This document shows positions 32,526 to 42,700 of a stretch of DNA of 64,000 nt, piece by piece. Source of the stretch: Curvibacter cyanobacteriorum (GTDB lineage: Bacteria; Pseudomonadota; Gammaproteobacteria; Burkholderiales; Burkholderiaceae_C); NCBI RefSeq assembly GCF_028649475.1, contig NZ_JAQSIP010000005.1, positions 274,811 through 338,810 of the forward strand. The letters run 5' to 3'. The notes beneath the pieces are model-generated. The model was not told the origin of the DNA. It did no database searches and saw only the letters and a program-made list of their open reading frames with translations. Made by a program: the position numbers and the translations under genes. Each line of letters starts with the position of its first letter. Position 1 is the first letter of the stretch.

Positions 32526-33757
32526 GGGGTGTCGGCTTTCTGGGGCGCGCTCGGGCGGCTGGTGTTGCCCGCCGGGTCACCGGCACGGCCCAGGGCTTCT
32601 TCCTGGGCCACATGGAACTGGCGTGCCAGCAGCAGGGCGTTGTCGGTCACCACCTGTTCGCCGGGCTGCAGGCCCTGGCTGATCACCACTTCTTTGGGGC
32701 CCTGGAAGGACAGGGTGATCTCGCGCGGCTCAAACACCCCGGGCTGGGTTTGCACGAACACGGCGTGGCGGTTGCCGCGCAGCGTGATGGCCGTGGCCGG
32801 CACCCGCACGCTGTTCTTGAAGCTTTGACGGATGCGCGCGGTGGCCAGCATTTCGGCCTTCAGGCGCCGGTCGGTGTTGTTGACCAGGCCACGCACCTTG
32901 ATGGTCCGGGTGCCTGGGTCGATGGCGTCCGAGGCCGCCAGCACCTGGCCGGTGAAGACCACACCGGGGTAGGCGGGGACTTCGAGTTCGAACTTGGCGC
33001 CCGGGCTCAGCAGGCCGATGTCCACCTCGCGTGCGTCGATCTGCACCCACAGCGAGCGCGGGTCGCTGATCACGAACAAGGGGGGCGCGCCAGCGCCGGC
33101 CGCGTCCGGGCGCACCTCCTGGCCGGGGTTGATGTTGCGTTCCACCACCACGCCTTTGATGCCGCTGCTCAGGGTCAGTTGCTGGTTGACCTGGTGGCCG
33201 CCGCCATAGAGCGCGGTGCGCGCCTGGGCCCGGGTGGCTTCGGCCTGGGCGCGCGCGGCGTCGGCCTCGCTTTGTTCCAGGTCCTTGCGCGCGATGATGC
33301 CGGCGTTGAACAACTCGCGCTGGCGCTGCAGGGTCTGCAGCGCCTGGCGTGCGTCGATCAGGGCGCGGGCGGTGTCGGCCTGTGCCTGGCCCAGTTCGGG
33401 CGAGGCCATGCGCGCCAGCGGCGAACCCACGTCCACGGCCTGGCCCACGTCGGCCTGGATGGCGGTCACGCGACCGGCCAGCGCGGGGTAGAGGCGCTGC
33501 GTGCGTTCTTCGTTCCAGACCAGGCGCGAGGGCAGGTCGATCGGGATCTCTTGCGCCGGCTGGGCCGGGTGGGTGGCCAGCAGCGCCAGCTGCGGGTGAC
33601 CCGCCGGGAAGCGCAGTTGCTGGCCTTGCACCGTGGGGCCCGGTGGGGGCGCTGGTGCGGGGGCCTTGGGCTCATTGCAGGCGGTCAACAGCATCGACAC
33701 GGCCAGGGCGCAGCCCAGCGCCAGGGCTGAGCGGGAACGGGGGATCAGGGAACGCAT
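32522..33757 (-). CDS. RND periplasmic adaptor lipoprotein (system 1)
   Basis: The membrane-fusion protein of the tripartite pump. From the ATG at 33757 it has 411 residues with a lipoprotein signal peptide ending LLTAC, so it is probably anchored to the inner membrane. Beta-barrel, lipoyl-like (GRVTAIQADVGQAVDVGSPLA) and long coiled-coil segments (ELGQAQADTARALIDARQALQ) follow in the usual order. The start is uncertain: in-frame ATG 33784 or TTG 33799, the latter overlapping the preceding stop codon, would add 9 or 14 residues. No clear ribosome-binding site decides, and translational coupling is likely. Confidence 0.88.
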   Translation of the reverse strand: MRSLIPRSRSALALGCALAVSMLLTACNEPKAPAPAPPPGPTVQGQQLRFPAGHPQLALLATHPAQPAQEIPIDLPSRLVWNEERTQRLYPALAGRVTAIQADVGQAVDVGSPLARMASPELGQAQADTARALIDARQALQTLQRQRELFNAGIIARKDLEQSEADAARAQAEATRAQARTALYGGGHQVNQQLTLSSGIKGVVVERNINPGQEVRPDAAGAGAPPLFVISDPRSLWVQIDAREVDIGLLSPGAKFELEVPAYPGVVFTGQVLAASDAIDPGTRTIKVRGLVNNTDRRLKAEMLATARIRQSFKNSVRVPATAITLRGNRHAVFVQTQPGVFEPREITLSFQGPKEVVISQGLQPGEQVVTDNALLLARQFHVAQEEALGRAGDPAGNTSRPSAPQKADTP

Positions 33758-33795
33758 GGGAATGTCCGGGGTAAGGGAGCGCATCGGCGGTCGAA

Positions 33796-35064
33796 TCAAG
33801 GGGTGGCCAGCAAGGTGTCGGGCTGGGTGCGCAGCAGCCAGTTGCCCCGCGCACGGGCATGGTCCGCGCGTGCGTTGATGGCTTCGATCAGGGTGGCGCG
33901 CAGGGTGCGGCGCGCGTCCAGCAGGTCGACCAGGGGCACGGCACCCTGGCGGTAGGCGAGCTCGGCGCCGTCGGCCACCTGGCGAGCTCGCGGCAGGATG
34001 TCACGCTCGTAGCGCTGCACCCGACCGTCGCTGGTGATCAGGCTTTGTTGCAGGGTCTGCAGCTCCAGCCGAGCGCTCAGGCGGGTGCGCTCCAGCGCAT
34101 GGCGGGCTTGCTCGAGGTTGGCCAGGGCCCGGGCGATTTCGCCCTGGTAGCTGTAGTTGGCTTGCAGGGGCATCTGCAGGCGCAGCTCCAGCAGCCGTGT
34201 CGAGGTGCCGGGGTAGTGGTCCACCGAGGCACCCCAGGTAATGTCGCTGCGGGTCAGGGCCTGGGCGTTGTCCACCGCGGCCTGGGCCGACTGCACCCGC
34301 GCCAGCGCGGCACGCACATCGGCGCGGGCTTCGATCAGCGATTCGAGATCGGCCGGCGTGGCCACCGCTTGCAGCGAGGGCCAGTCGGCCGCCACCCGGG
34401 GGGCGCCGGCTTGGCCCAGCACCTGGCTCAGCGCGGCGGCGGCGCGCTGGCGGTCCAGTTCGGCCTGTTGCACGTCGCTTTGGGCACGTTGGGCTTCGAT
34501 CTCGATGCGCGCCGCGTCCTGGGCGGCCAGGTCGCCCGCCTTCACGCGGCGGGCCGCGGTGCTGGCCCATTGCGACAGGTTCTGGCCGATGGCGCTGATC
34601 TCGCTGAGCCGCTCTTGGGCGGCCAGCAGGTCATAGAACCCATTCAGGCCCGCCTGCAACTGCTGCAGCTGCATGTCCTCGACGTCGGACTGCGCCGCGT
34701 CGGCGGCCCGTTGGGCCGACAGGGTGCGCAGTTCGCGCTTGTTGCCGCGTTCCCAGGTCCAGTCGATGCCCAGGCTTTTGTCGACGCGCTTGCGGTTGAC
34801 CCAGTTGCCCCCGCCGACCCCGTTTTGCAGGTCCATCTGGCTGGCCTTGGCGGTCAGCACGGGCAGGGGGGCGTGGTCGGCGCTTTTCACGTCGGCGGCG
34901 GCCGCGGCGGCCAGGTCGCGCGTGAGTTGCACGTCCAGGTTCAGGCGTGCGCTTTGCAGCACCTGGCCCAGCCGCAAGGGGCTGTCAGTGGGCGCGCTGG
35001 TTTGCGCCAAGGTGGGGAGGCTGGTGGCCAACAAGGCCAGCAGACACAGCTGTCGTATGCTCAT
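33796..35064 (-). CDS. TolC-family outer-membrane efflux protein (system 1)
   Basis: The 422-residue protein has a cleaved signal peptide (LLATSLPTLAQ). It carries two OEP repeats of long amphipathic helices, e.g. QAELDRQRAAAALSQVLGQAG and QGEIARALANLEQARHALER, which form the periplasmic tunnel. It is the CzcC-like partner of the adaptor and permease that follow. It is the first gene of the operon and is divergent from the response regulator at 35167, leaving about 100 bases for shared control sites. Confidence 0.9.
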   Translation of the reverse strand: MSIRQLCLLALLATSLPTLAQTSAPTDSPLRLGQVLQSARLNLDVQLTRDLAAAAAADVKSADHAPLPVLTAKASQMDLQNGVGGGNWVNRKRVDKSLGIDWTWERGNKRELRTLSAQRAADAAQSDVEDMQLQQLQAGLNGFYDLLAAQERLSEISAIGQNLSQWASTAARRVKAGDLAAQDAARIEIEAQRAQSDVQQAELDRQRAAAALSQVLGQAGAPRVAADWPSLQAVATPADLESLIEARADVRAALARVQSAQAAVDNAQALTRSDITWGASVDHYPGTSTRLLELRLQMPLQANYSYQGEIARALANLEQARHALERTRLSARLELQTLQQSLITSDGRVQRYERDILPRARQVADGAELAYRQGAVPLVDLLDARRTLRATLIEAINARADHARARGNWLLRTQPDTLLATP

Positions 35065-35166
35065 CGCTCATTTATGCTTGGCGCTCGCTGACCACCACCT
35101 GACCTGCGGTCGCCGGTGGCCGCGGTGAGCATCAGGGTTTACCTGTGGGACGAGGGGCATCGGACT

Positions 35167-35856
35167 GTGCGAATTCTGGTGATTGAGGACGACAACGTGC
35201 TGCGCGATGTGATGGTGCGCAGCCTGACCGAGGCAGGGCACCGGGTGGATCCGGCCGCCACGCTGCGTGAGGCAGAGCACTATTGGCGTGTCCAACCCTT
35301 TGATGCCGTGCTGCTCGACCTCAACCTGCCCAGTGGCCAGGCCGACGGGGGCATGGGCAGTGGTCTGAGCCTGTTGCGCGCCGCGCGCAGCCGCGGCGAC
35401 CAGGTGCCGGTGCTGGTGTTGACCGCGCGCGACCGCACCGAGGAGCGCATCGCCGGCCTCGATGCCGGGGCCGACGACTACCTGGGCAAACCGTTTGACC
35501 TCGCCGAAGTCGAGGCACGCCTGCGCGCCCTGGTGCGGCGCAGCCTGGGCACCCAGGACGTGTCGGTGGTGGGCGCCCTGATGCTGGACCGCAAGGCACG
35601 CCGCCTGAGCCTGCGGGGCGAGCCCTTTGACCTGCCTGCGCGTGAATTCGAGGTGCTGTGGGAGCTGATGACCCCGCCCGGTCGCGTGGTCAGCAAGCGG
35701 GCCTTGGCCGACAAGTTGTCGAGTTTTGACGAGGCGCTGGGCGACAACGCGCTGGAGGCTTTCATCTCGCGCTTGCGCAAGAAGCTGGCCGGCAGTGGCG
35801 CGGGCATCCGCACCCTGCGTGGCCTGGGTTACTTGCTGGAAGCCGGTGATGTCTGA
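35167..35856 (+). CDS. OmpR/PhoB-type response regulator (system 1)
   Basis: The 229-residue protein starts at GTG 35167 with RILVIEDDN; an earlier GTG at 35116 adds a stretch unlike the family. The receiver has the acidic pair, phospho-acceptor D51 in VLLDLNLPSG, and LTARD and KPFD switch residues; a winged helix at the C-terminus ends ALEAFISRLRKKL and TLRGLGYLLE. It overlaps the kinase gene by eight bases (ATGTCTGA). Divergent placement suggests control of the CzcCBA-like operon in response to metal. Confidence 0.9.
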   Translation: MRILVIEDDNVLRDVMVRSLTEAGHRVDPAATLREAEHYWRVQPFDAVLLDLNLPSGQADGGMGSGLSLLRAARSRGDQVPVLVLTARDRTEERIAGLDAGADDYLGKPFDLAEVEARLRALVRRSLGTQDVSVVGALMLDRKARRLSLRGEPFDLPAREFEVLWELMTPPGRVVSKRALADKLSSFDEALGDNALEAFISRLRKKLAGSGAGIRTLRGLGYLLEAGDV

Positions 35857-37291
35857 GCCGGACACCGAGTCCGCGGCCTACCCCTCGCTGCGCTCGCGCC
35901 TGTTGCGCCACGTTCTGCTGCCGCTGGGCCTGGTCTGGCTGGCGGGCTCGGTGGTGGTGATCTCCGTGGCCAGCCACTTCACGCAGGCGGCCTACGACCG
36001 CTCGCTGCTCGACGACGCCTATTCGGTGGCCAACAACGTGCGCGCCAACGAGGCCGGGCTGGAGTTGATGTTGTCCACCCGCGAGGTGCGCGCCGTGCTG
36101 TTCGACCAGGTGGAGAGCGTGTACTTTGCCGTGCGCCGGGCCGACGGCAGCCTGCTCACCGGGCAGGCAGGCCTGTTCATGCCCGATGAGCCCGCCGAAC
36201 CCGACGCGCCCCCGTTCCGCTTTGCCAACATCAGCTTCCAGGGCAAGCCTTTGCGGGCGGTGCGCCTGCAGCGCAGCGACCCACAGGCTTTTGAAGTGGT
36301 GATGGCCCAGACCACCCAAAGCCGCAGTGCGTTGCTGCGCAGCCTGCTGCTGTACTCGGTGATCCCCGAGGTCTTGCTGCTGGTCATCTTGGCGGCCTGG
36401 CTGAGCCGTGCCATCCGACGTGACTTGCAGCCCTTGACCAGCCTGCAACAGGCCATGGAACAGCGCGATGCGCAGGACCTGACCCCCCTGCCTGTGGTGG
36501 CCAACACGCGCGACGTGCACCGCCTGGCCACGGCCCTGAATGGTTTGCTGATCCGTGTGGCGCGCGGGGTGCAGGCCCAGCGCGAGTTTGCCGGCAATGT
36601 GGCGCACGAACTGCGCACCCCGCTGGCCGGCATCCGCGCGCTGGCCGAGTACGGGCTGGCGCAAAAGGAGCCCGAGGCCTGGCGCGACCAACTGCAGCGC
36701 ATTGTGGGCAGCGAGGCGCGTGCCAGCCACCTGGTGGACCAGTTGCTGGCGCTGGCGCTGGCCGATGAGGCGCGCACCCAGATGCAGGCGGTGCCGGTGG
36801 CCCTGGACGCCTTGGTGCGCGACGCCGTGCTGCGCCTGTTGTCACGCGCCGATGCCGCCGGGGTGGACCTGGGGGCGCAAGGGCTGGACGAGCCGGTCAC
36901 GGTGTTGGCCCAGGCCACCTTGCTCGAGGGCATCCTGAACAACCTGCTGGACAACGCGCTGCGCTATGGCGTGCCCACTGCGGGGCAGCCGCGCAGCATC
37001 ACGGTGGAGCTGCGGGTTGACGGGGATGGTGTGCAGCTGTGGGTGCTGGACAACGGCCCCGGCATCGCCCCGCTGGAACGCGAGCGCATCCTGCAGCGCT
37101 GGGTGCGGGGTGAGGAGCGCGAATGGATGGGCGAAGGGGCGGGCCTGGGCATGGCCATCGTGTCGCGCTACGCCCAGCTGATGGGGGCCCGCTTTGAGCT
37201 GGGCAGCGGCCCCCTCGGGGTGGGCCTGCGCGCGGGCATCGTGCTGCCCGCCGACAAGGTGGTGCGCGCGCCGGCTCTGGCGGCGACTTGA
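35849..37291 (+). CDS. Sensor histidine kinase (system 1)
   Basis: The 480-residue membrane kinase has a first transmembrane helix at about 24-46, a periplasmic sensor with an acidic/Pro stretch (PDEPAEPDAPP), a second helix near 170, and HAMP-like then HisKA regions with H253 in NVAHELRTPLAG. An ATP-binding domain follows (N box NNLLDNALRYG, GPGIAP, GAGLGMAIV). The layout resembles the QseC/TctE-type kinases that partner OmpR-type regulators. Its gene overlaps the regulator's stop codon. The metal signal is inferred from the adjacent RND operon. Confidence 0.9.
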   Translation: MSEPDTESAAYPSLRSRLLRHVLLPLGLVWLAGSVVVISVASHFTQAAYDRSLLDDAYSVANNVRANEAGLELMLSTREVRAVLFDQVESVYFAVRRADGSLLTGQAGLFMPDEPAEPDAPPFRFANISFQGKPLRAVRLQRSDPQAFEVVMAQTTQSRSALLRSLLLYSVIPEVLLLVILAAWLSRAIRRDLQPLTSLQQAMEQRDAQDLTPLPVVANTRDVHRLATALNGLLIRVARGVQAQREFAGNVAHELRTPLAGIRALAEYGLAQKEPEAWRDQLQRIVGSEARASHLVDQLLALALADEARTQMQAVPVALDALVRDAVLRLLSRADAAGVDLGAQGLDEPVTVLAQATLLEGILNNLLDNALRYGVPTAGQPRSITVELRVDGDGVQLWVLDNGPGIAPLERERILQRWVRGEEREWMGEGAGLGMAIVSRYAQLMGARFELGSGPLGVGLRAGIVLPADKVVRAPALAAT

Positions 37292-37361
37292 TCTGGGTCA
37301 GGGACGCCCCCAGGCGCCCATGGCACCCTGCGGGCTTCGTTTTCAATCCCCGGAGCACGAC

Positions 37362-37940
37362 ATGGCACAGGCTTGCATCAAGGTCATCCAGGAAGAACAC
37401 ACCGCGTTGGCGGCCATGCTGCGTTCCATGCTGATGATGCTGGACCGGGGTCCGGGCGATGAGCCTGCGGGCTTTTTCGACGTCATGCGCGCGATGTTGT
37501 TCTACATCGATGAGTTTCCCGAAAAGCTGCACCACCCCAAGGAATCGGACCTGCTGTTTCCGCGCGTGGCACGCCACTCGCCGCACGTCATGACGGTGGT
37601 TGAGCAGCTGGAGCGCGACCACATGAAAGGCGAGGCCGCGGTGCGCGAGCTGCAGCACCTGCTGCTGGCCTGGGAGCTGATGGGCGACACCCGGCGGCCG
37701 CGCTTTGAAGAAGAGCTGCGCCGCTACGTCAACTTCTACCTCGACCACATGCGGCTGGAGGAGACGGTGATCATTCCCGAGGCGCGCAAGGTGCTCAACG
37801 AGCAGGATTGGAAGGCCCTCGACGAGGCGTTCCTGAGCCATGTCGACCCGCTGGCCAACCCGCAGCGGCGCGACCCGGCCTACGACCGCCTGTTCACCCG
37901 CATCGTGATGCGCGCGCCCAGCCCGGTGGGCCTGGGCTGA
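37362..37940 (+). CDS. Hemerythrin-like domain protein
   Basis: The 192-residue helical protein has the spaced metal ligands of the hemerythrin HHE fold: EEHTALAAML (helix 1), YIDEFPEKLHHPKESDLLFP, ERDHMKGEAAV, and YLDHMRLEETVIIPEA. Such proteins hold a di-iron centre that binds O2 or NO or buffers iron. GGAG precedes the ATG. It follows the kinase on the same strand by 70 bases, possibly in the same transcript, and its stop is 28 bases from the convergent second efflux operon. A link to metal homeostasis or redox stress is plausible but unproven. Confidence 0.87.
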   Translation: MAQACIKVIQEEHTALAAMLRSMLMMLDRGPGDEPAGFFDVMRAMLFYIDEFPEKLHHPKESDLLFPRVARHSPHVMTVVEQLERDHMKGEAAVRELQHLLLAWELMGDTRRPRFEEELRRYVNFYLDHMRLEETVIIPEARKVLNEQDWKALDEAFLSHVDPLANPQRRDPAYDRLFTRIVMRAPSPVGLG

Positions 37941-37968
37941 GCCGCACGCACTGGATGGGGCCGGCGCC

Positions 37969-39387
37969 TCAGGGTTCTTGGTCGTGGCTGGGCGGGGTCC
38001 ACATCTGGTGGGCGTCGAGCAGCAGGCGGCTTTGGCTTTCCAGCACATCGAGGCGCACGGCATCGGCGTTGAGCTGGGCTTCGAGCGCCAGCCGGCGCGA
38101 CTGCAGCGCCTCGCCCAGCGGCAGTTCCCCCAGGCTGTAGGCGCGCGTGGCCAGGGCCGCGGCCTGGGCCATCCGCTGCCCGGCCGCGTCGAGTGAGCGC
38201 CAGGCGGCTTCGCCTTCGCTGGCCAGCAGGGCCACGCGCCAGGCGTCGTTGCTGACGCGCTGGCGCACCTCGGCCGCCTTGTCGCGTGCCACCTGGGCCA
38301 GGGCCAGCGCGGTCTGCTCGTCGGCGCGGCGTGCCGCACCACCCAGGGGCAGCGACAGGTAGACCCCCCACACCCGTTCGGCACCACCCCGTTCACGCGA
38401 GGCGCGCACGCCAACCGAGGGGTCGGCCTGCTTGTCCAGCGCGGCGCGGCGGGCCTGCAGCTCGGCTTGTTGCGCCTGGGCTTCGGCCAGTTCCAGCTCG
38501 TGGTTGTCGGCCAACACGCGCTCGACCCAGTCGGCGGCGCTGTCGGGCAGCGGGCTGGGGGCGGGCAGGGGGGCGGCGGTCAACGATTGCACCGAGGCCA
38601 GCAGTGCCGGGTAGCGCCGCAGCAGCTCGGTCTGCTGGCTGCGTTCGCGCGCCCTGGCCTGTTGCCAGGCCGCCTGGGCGCGGCTGGCTTCGGCCTCGGC
38701 CTGCAGCCCCTCGAGCCGGGCCGCCTCGCCGGCCTGGATGCGGCGCTGCACCACCTGGTGCTGCTGCTCGGCGAGCTGGCGCTGCTCGTCCAGGGTGCGG
38801 CTGCTGCGCCATTCGCGCAGCCAGTCGAACCAGGCCTTCAGCAGGCTGCGGGCGGACTCGTGCCAGGTGTCCTCGAAGGCCAGCGTGCCGACCTCGACTT
38901 CGGCCTGACCCATGGCCTGGTCGGTGCGTTGTTTGCCTGGCAGGCGCAGGCCGCGCTCGAGCGCGATCTCGGTTTCGGTGAAGCGCGGGCCCAGGCTTTC
39001 GCGGCGTTGCTGCACGCCGGACCGGACCGTCCATTCGTGCGGCCCGGCGGCCAGCCGCGCCTGCCGGCCCTGGGCCACGCCGACCCCGGCGTGGGCGGCT
39101 TGCACCGCGGGCTGTTGCAGCAGCATGGCGCGCACCGGTGCGTCCGGGGGCAGCACCTGGTGCAGGCCGGCCACCCAGGGTTGGTGCTCGGGCTGGAGGC
39201 GGGCCTGCGGGTTGGTGTGGGCCGGGTGTTCACCGGCGGCCCAGGCCGGGCCTGCCAGGGTGGCACTCAGCAGGCCACTCAGCAGGCCACTCAGCAGGGC
39301 GGTCAGCACGGTGGGCCCCAGGCGGGGCAGGCGGACCGGGGTGTGGACGGCGGCGCGGGGGCGCGGCCACAAGGCGTTGGGGGTCAT
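37969..39387 (-). CDS. TolC-family outer-membrane efflux protein (system 2)
   Basis: From ATG 39387 the protein has 472 residues, with a long signal peptide containing a 12-bp tandem repeat that encodes LLSG repeats (LLSGLLSGLLSATL), then OEP-type helical repeats such as ESARSLLKAWFDWLREW and EIALERGLRLPGKQRTDQAM. It is the last gene of the second RND operon and overlaps the DUF3240 gene by four bases. An upstream open frame of about 97 codons is low-complexity shadow. The repeat in the signal peptide could change length by slippage without frameshift. Confidence 0.87.
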   Translation of the reverse strand: MTPNALWPRPRAAVHTPVRLPRLGPTVLTALLSGLLSGLLSATLAGPAWAAGEHPAHTNPQARLQPEHQPWVAGLHQVLPPDAPVRAMLLQQPAVQAAHAGVGVAQGRQARLAAGPHEWTVRSGVQQRRESLGPRFTETEIALERGLRLPGKQRTDQAMGQAEVEVGTLAFEDTWHESARSLLKAWFDWLREWRSSRTLDEQRQLAEQQHQVVQRRIQAGEAARLEGLQAEAEASRAQAAWQQARARERSQQTELLRRYPALLASVQSLTAAPLPAPSPLPDSAADWVERVLADNHELELAEAQAQQAELQARRAALDKQADPSVGVRASRERGGAERVWGVYLSLPLGGAARRADEQTALALAQVARDKAAEVRQRVSNDAWRVALLASEGEAAWRSLDAAGQRMAQAAALATRAYSLGELPLGEALQSRRLALEAQLNADAVRLDVLESQSRLLLDAHQMWTPPSHDQEP

Positions 39388-39731
39388 GTGAGGCTTCCGT
39401 GGGCCAGCACCGGCGTGGTCCACCAGTGCACGTCGGGGTGGGGCAGGGCGGCCCGCAGCGCTTGCAGGCGCGCGGGCACGTCGGCTGTCGGCAGCATCAG
39501 CTGCACCAGGCTGCGCCGGGCCCGGCCATGCACTTGCTCCAGCGCGCTGGGCAGGGGCACACCGGGGCCCAGCTGCTGGGCTGGCCAGACGTTCAGCGGC
39601 GGCAGCCCTGGCTGGGCTTGCAGGGCATCGAGCAAAGCGGTCTCCAGCGCCTGGGGCAAGGACAGGTGCAGCAGGCACAGCGGCGGGCTCGACGCAGCGG
39701 GATCGTGGGGCTCGGGGCTCAGGGGCGTCAT
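39384..39731 (-). CDS. DUF3240 (PII-like fold) protein of the RND operon
   Basis: The 115-residue protein shows CLLHLSLPQALETALLDALQ and a C-terminal VHWWTTPVLAHGSLT, matching the small DUF3240 family that sits next to CzcA/CusA-type permeases. Its size and beta-alpha-beta pattern suggest a PII/CutA-like trimer; a role in sensing or regulating the pump has been proposed for such neighbours but is not established. Both ends overlap the adjacent genes by four bases, showing tight coupling. Confidence 0.75.
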   Translation of the reverse strand: MTPLSPEPHDPAASSPPLCLLHLSLPQALETALLDALQAQPGLPPLNVWPAQQLGPGVPLPSALEQVHGRARRSLVQLMLPTADVPARLQALRAALPHPDVHWWTTPVLAHGSLT

Positions 39732-42700
39732 GCGGTGAGGGGGCGCGAAGGCCGGTGAAAGTGGCGGTACAGCAAGGGCAACAAGAACAGGGTCAGCACG
39801 GTGGCGCTGAACAGGCCGCCCATCACCACGGTGGCCAGCGGGCGCTGGATCTCCGAGCCCGGGCCCGTGGCCAGCAGCAGGGGCACCAGGCCCAGCGCGG
39901 TGATGCAGGCCGTCATCAGCACCGGGCGCAGGCGGCGCAGGCAACCCTGGCGCACCACCTCGTGGAGCGGCAGGCCTTGTTCGGCCAACTGGTTGAAGCA
40001 GGTCACCAGCACCAGACCATTGAGCACCGCGATGCCCATCAGCGCGATGAAGCCCACCGAGGCCGGCACCGACAGGTAGGTGCCCGTGGCCCCGAGCGCA
40101 AACACCCCGCCGATCAGGGCGAAGGGGATGTTGACGAACACCAGCAGGGCCTGGCGCAGCTGGCCCAGGGTGGCGAACAGCACCAGCAGGATCAGCGCCA
40201 GCGCCACCGGCACGACCACGGCCAGGCGCGCTGCGGCACGTTGCTGGTTCTCGAACTGGCCACCCCAGGCCAGCTGGTAACCCGGCGGCAGGGTCACCTC
40301 GCGGGCCACGGCGGCCTGCGCGTCTTCGACAAAGCCAACCAGGTCGCGGTCCCGCACATTGGCGCGCACCACCGACATGCGCATGGATCTCTCGCGCTCG
40401 ATCTTCACCGGGCCGTCCACCCGGCGCAGCTCGGCCACATGGCTCAGCGGCACCGAGGCCCCGTCGGGCAGAGGCAGGCGCAGCTGGGCAAACTGCTCGG
40501 GCGCCAGGCGCAGGCTGTCGCCGCCGCGGATCATCAGTGGCACGCGGCGGATGCCCTGCACCACGGTGCCGCTGCGCTGGCCTTCGAGCAGGGCGCGCAG
40601 GTCGTTTTGCACCTGCTCCACCGTCAGCCCCAGGCGGCCGATGGCGACCCGGTTGAGCGACACGCTGAGGTATTGCACGCCCTCGTTCTGGGCCGTGATC
40701 ACGTCCTCGTTGCCGGGCACGGTTTGCAGCACTTGCACGATCTGCTGGGCCAGTTGCGCCAGGGTTTGCGGGTCGGGGCCAAACACCTTGATGGCCAGGT
40801 CGCCGCGCACGCCCGAGAGCATCTCGGAGGTGCGCATCTCGATCGGCTGCGTGAAGCCGATGTTGATGCCCGGCACGTCTTGCACCGCCTCGCGGATCTT
40901 GTCGATCAGGGCCTCCTTGTTGGGCACGCTCCAGCGTTCGCGCGGCTGCAGCACCAGGAAGGTGTCGGTGTCGTTGAGGCCCATGGGGTCCAGCCCCAGT
41001 TCGTCGGTGCCGACGCGCGCGATGATGCTGGCCACCTCGGGCACCGCTTGCAGGATGCGGCGTTGCAGCGCAAGGTCGGTGGCGCTGGAGGCCTCGAGCG
41101 AGATCGAGGGCAGCTTCTCCACCTGCAGCAGCACATCGCCCTCATCGAGCGCGGGCATGAAGGACTTACCCAGCAGCGGGAACAGGGCCAGCGCCGCCAC
41201 CAGGGCGATCAAGGCGCCCGTGACCACGCTGCGCGTGTGGCCCAGCGCCCAGTCGAGCAGCGGCGTGTACCGTGCTTCCAGCCAGCGCACCAGCCACGGC
41301 GAGCGGTGCGCGTGGCCCGCGGCGGGGGCGTGCAGCAGCCACGACGCCAGCGCCGGGATGACGGTCAGCGACAGCAGCAGCGAGGCGCCCAGCGCGAACA
41401 CGATGGTCAGCGCCACGGGGCTGAACAACTTGCCCTCCAAACCCTGCAGCGTGAGCAGGGGCAGGAACACGATCATGATGATCGCCACCCCCGCGCCGAC
41501 CGGGGTGGCCACCTCGGCGGTGGCGCGGAACACATGGTGGCGGTTGGGCAGGGCCCGGGCCGAAGGGCTCAGGCTGGCCTGGCGCGCCTCGATGTTTTCG
41601 ACCACCACCACCGCCGCGTCGACCAGCATGCCGATGGCAATCGCCAGGCCGCCGAGCGACATCAGGTTGGCCGACAAACCCCATTGCTGCATCAGCACGA
41701 AGGTGGCCAGTGCCGACAGCGGCAGGATCAGTGCCACCACCAGCGCGGCGCGCAAATTACCCAGGAACAGCAGCAGCAGGACCAGCACCAGCACGGTGGC
41801 TTCGGCCAGCGCCTTGGCCACGGTCTGGGTGGCGCGACCGACCAGCTCGCCACGGTCGTAAAAGGTCACGATGCGCATGCCCTGGGGCAGGCCCTTGCCC
41901 AGGGTGTCCAGTGTGGCGCGCACCTCGCGCACCAACTGGCGGGCGTTGGCGCCGCGCAGGCCCAGCACCAGGCCTTCGACGGTTTCGCCTTCGCCGTTGC
42001 GCGTCACGGCGCCGTAGCGGGCCAGCTCACCCAGCCGCACCTGCGCCACCTCACCGACGCGCACCGACTGCCCCTGTTGCTGGCGGATGCTGATCTGGCG
42101 CACGTCCTCGAGGTCGCGGATGCTGCCGTCGCTGCGCACCAGCAGCGATTCTTCGCCACTGACCAGGCGGCCGGCGCCGTCGTTGCGGTTGTTGCCCTCG
42201 AGCGCGGCCTGCAACTGGCTCAGTGAAAGCTGGCGGGCGCTGAGCGCGGCCAGGTCGGGCACCACCTCGAAGGTCTGCACCACGCCGCCCAGCGAGTTGA
42301 CGTCCGCCACCCCGGGCAGGCTGCGCAGGCGGGGCCGGATCAGGGTGTCGAGCACGATGCGGCGCTCGGCCAGGCTGGCCTCGCCTTCGAGCGTGAACAT
42401 GAACATCTCGCCCAGGGGCGTGGTGATGGGCGCCAAGCCACCGCTGAGGCCGGGGGGCAGGTCGCCCAGGACGCCGTTCAGGCGTTCGCTGACCTGCTGG
42501 CGGGCCCAGTAGATGTCGGTGTCGTCGGCAAAGTCGAGCGTGATGTCGGCGATCGCGTACTTGCTGGTGGAGCGCAGCATGACCTGCTTGGGGATGCCCA
42601 GCAGCTCTTGTTCGATGGGGGCGACGATGCGCGATTCCACCTCCGCCGGGGTCATGCCCGGGGCCTTGAGGATCAGCTTGACCTGGGTGGTCGAGACATC

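Noticed and set aside
29571..32828. 1085-codon rightward open frame opposite the RND permease
   Set aside because: Shadow of the permease coding sequence, rich in His, Gln and Arg without any domain.
33757..33799. TTG 33799 or ATG 33784 as the adaptor start
   Set aside because: Possible through coupling, but ATG 33757 gives a standard lipoprotein signal peptide; kept as alternatives only.
39755..42226. 823-codon rightward open frame opposite the second RND permease
   Set aside because: Same type of antisense shadow; the permease on the minus strand is unmistakable.
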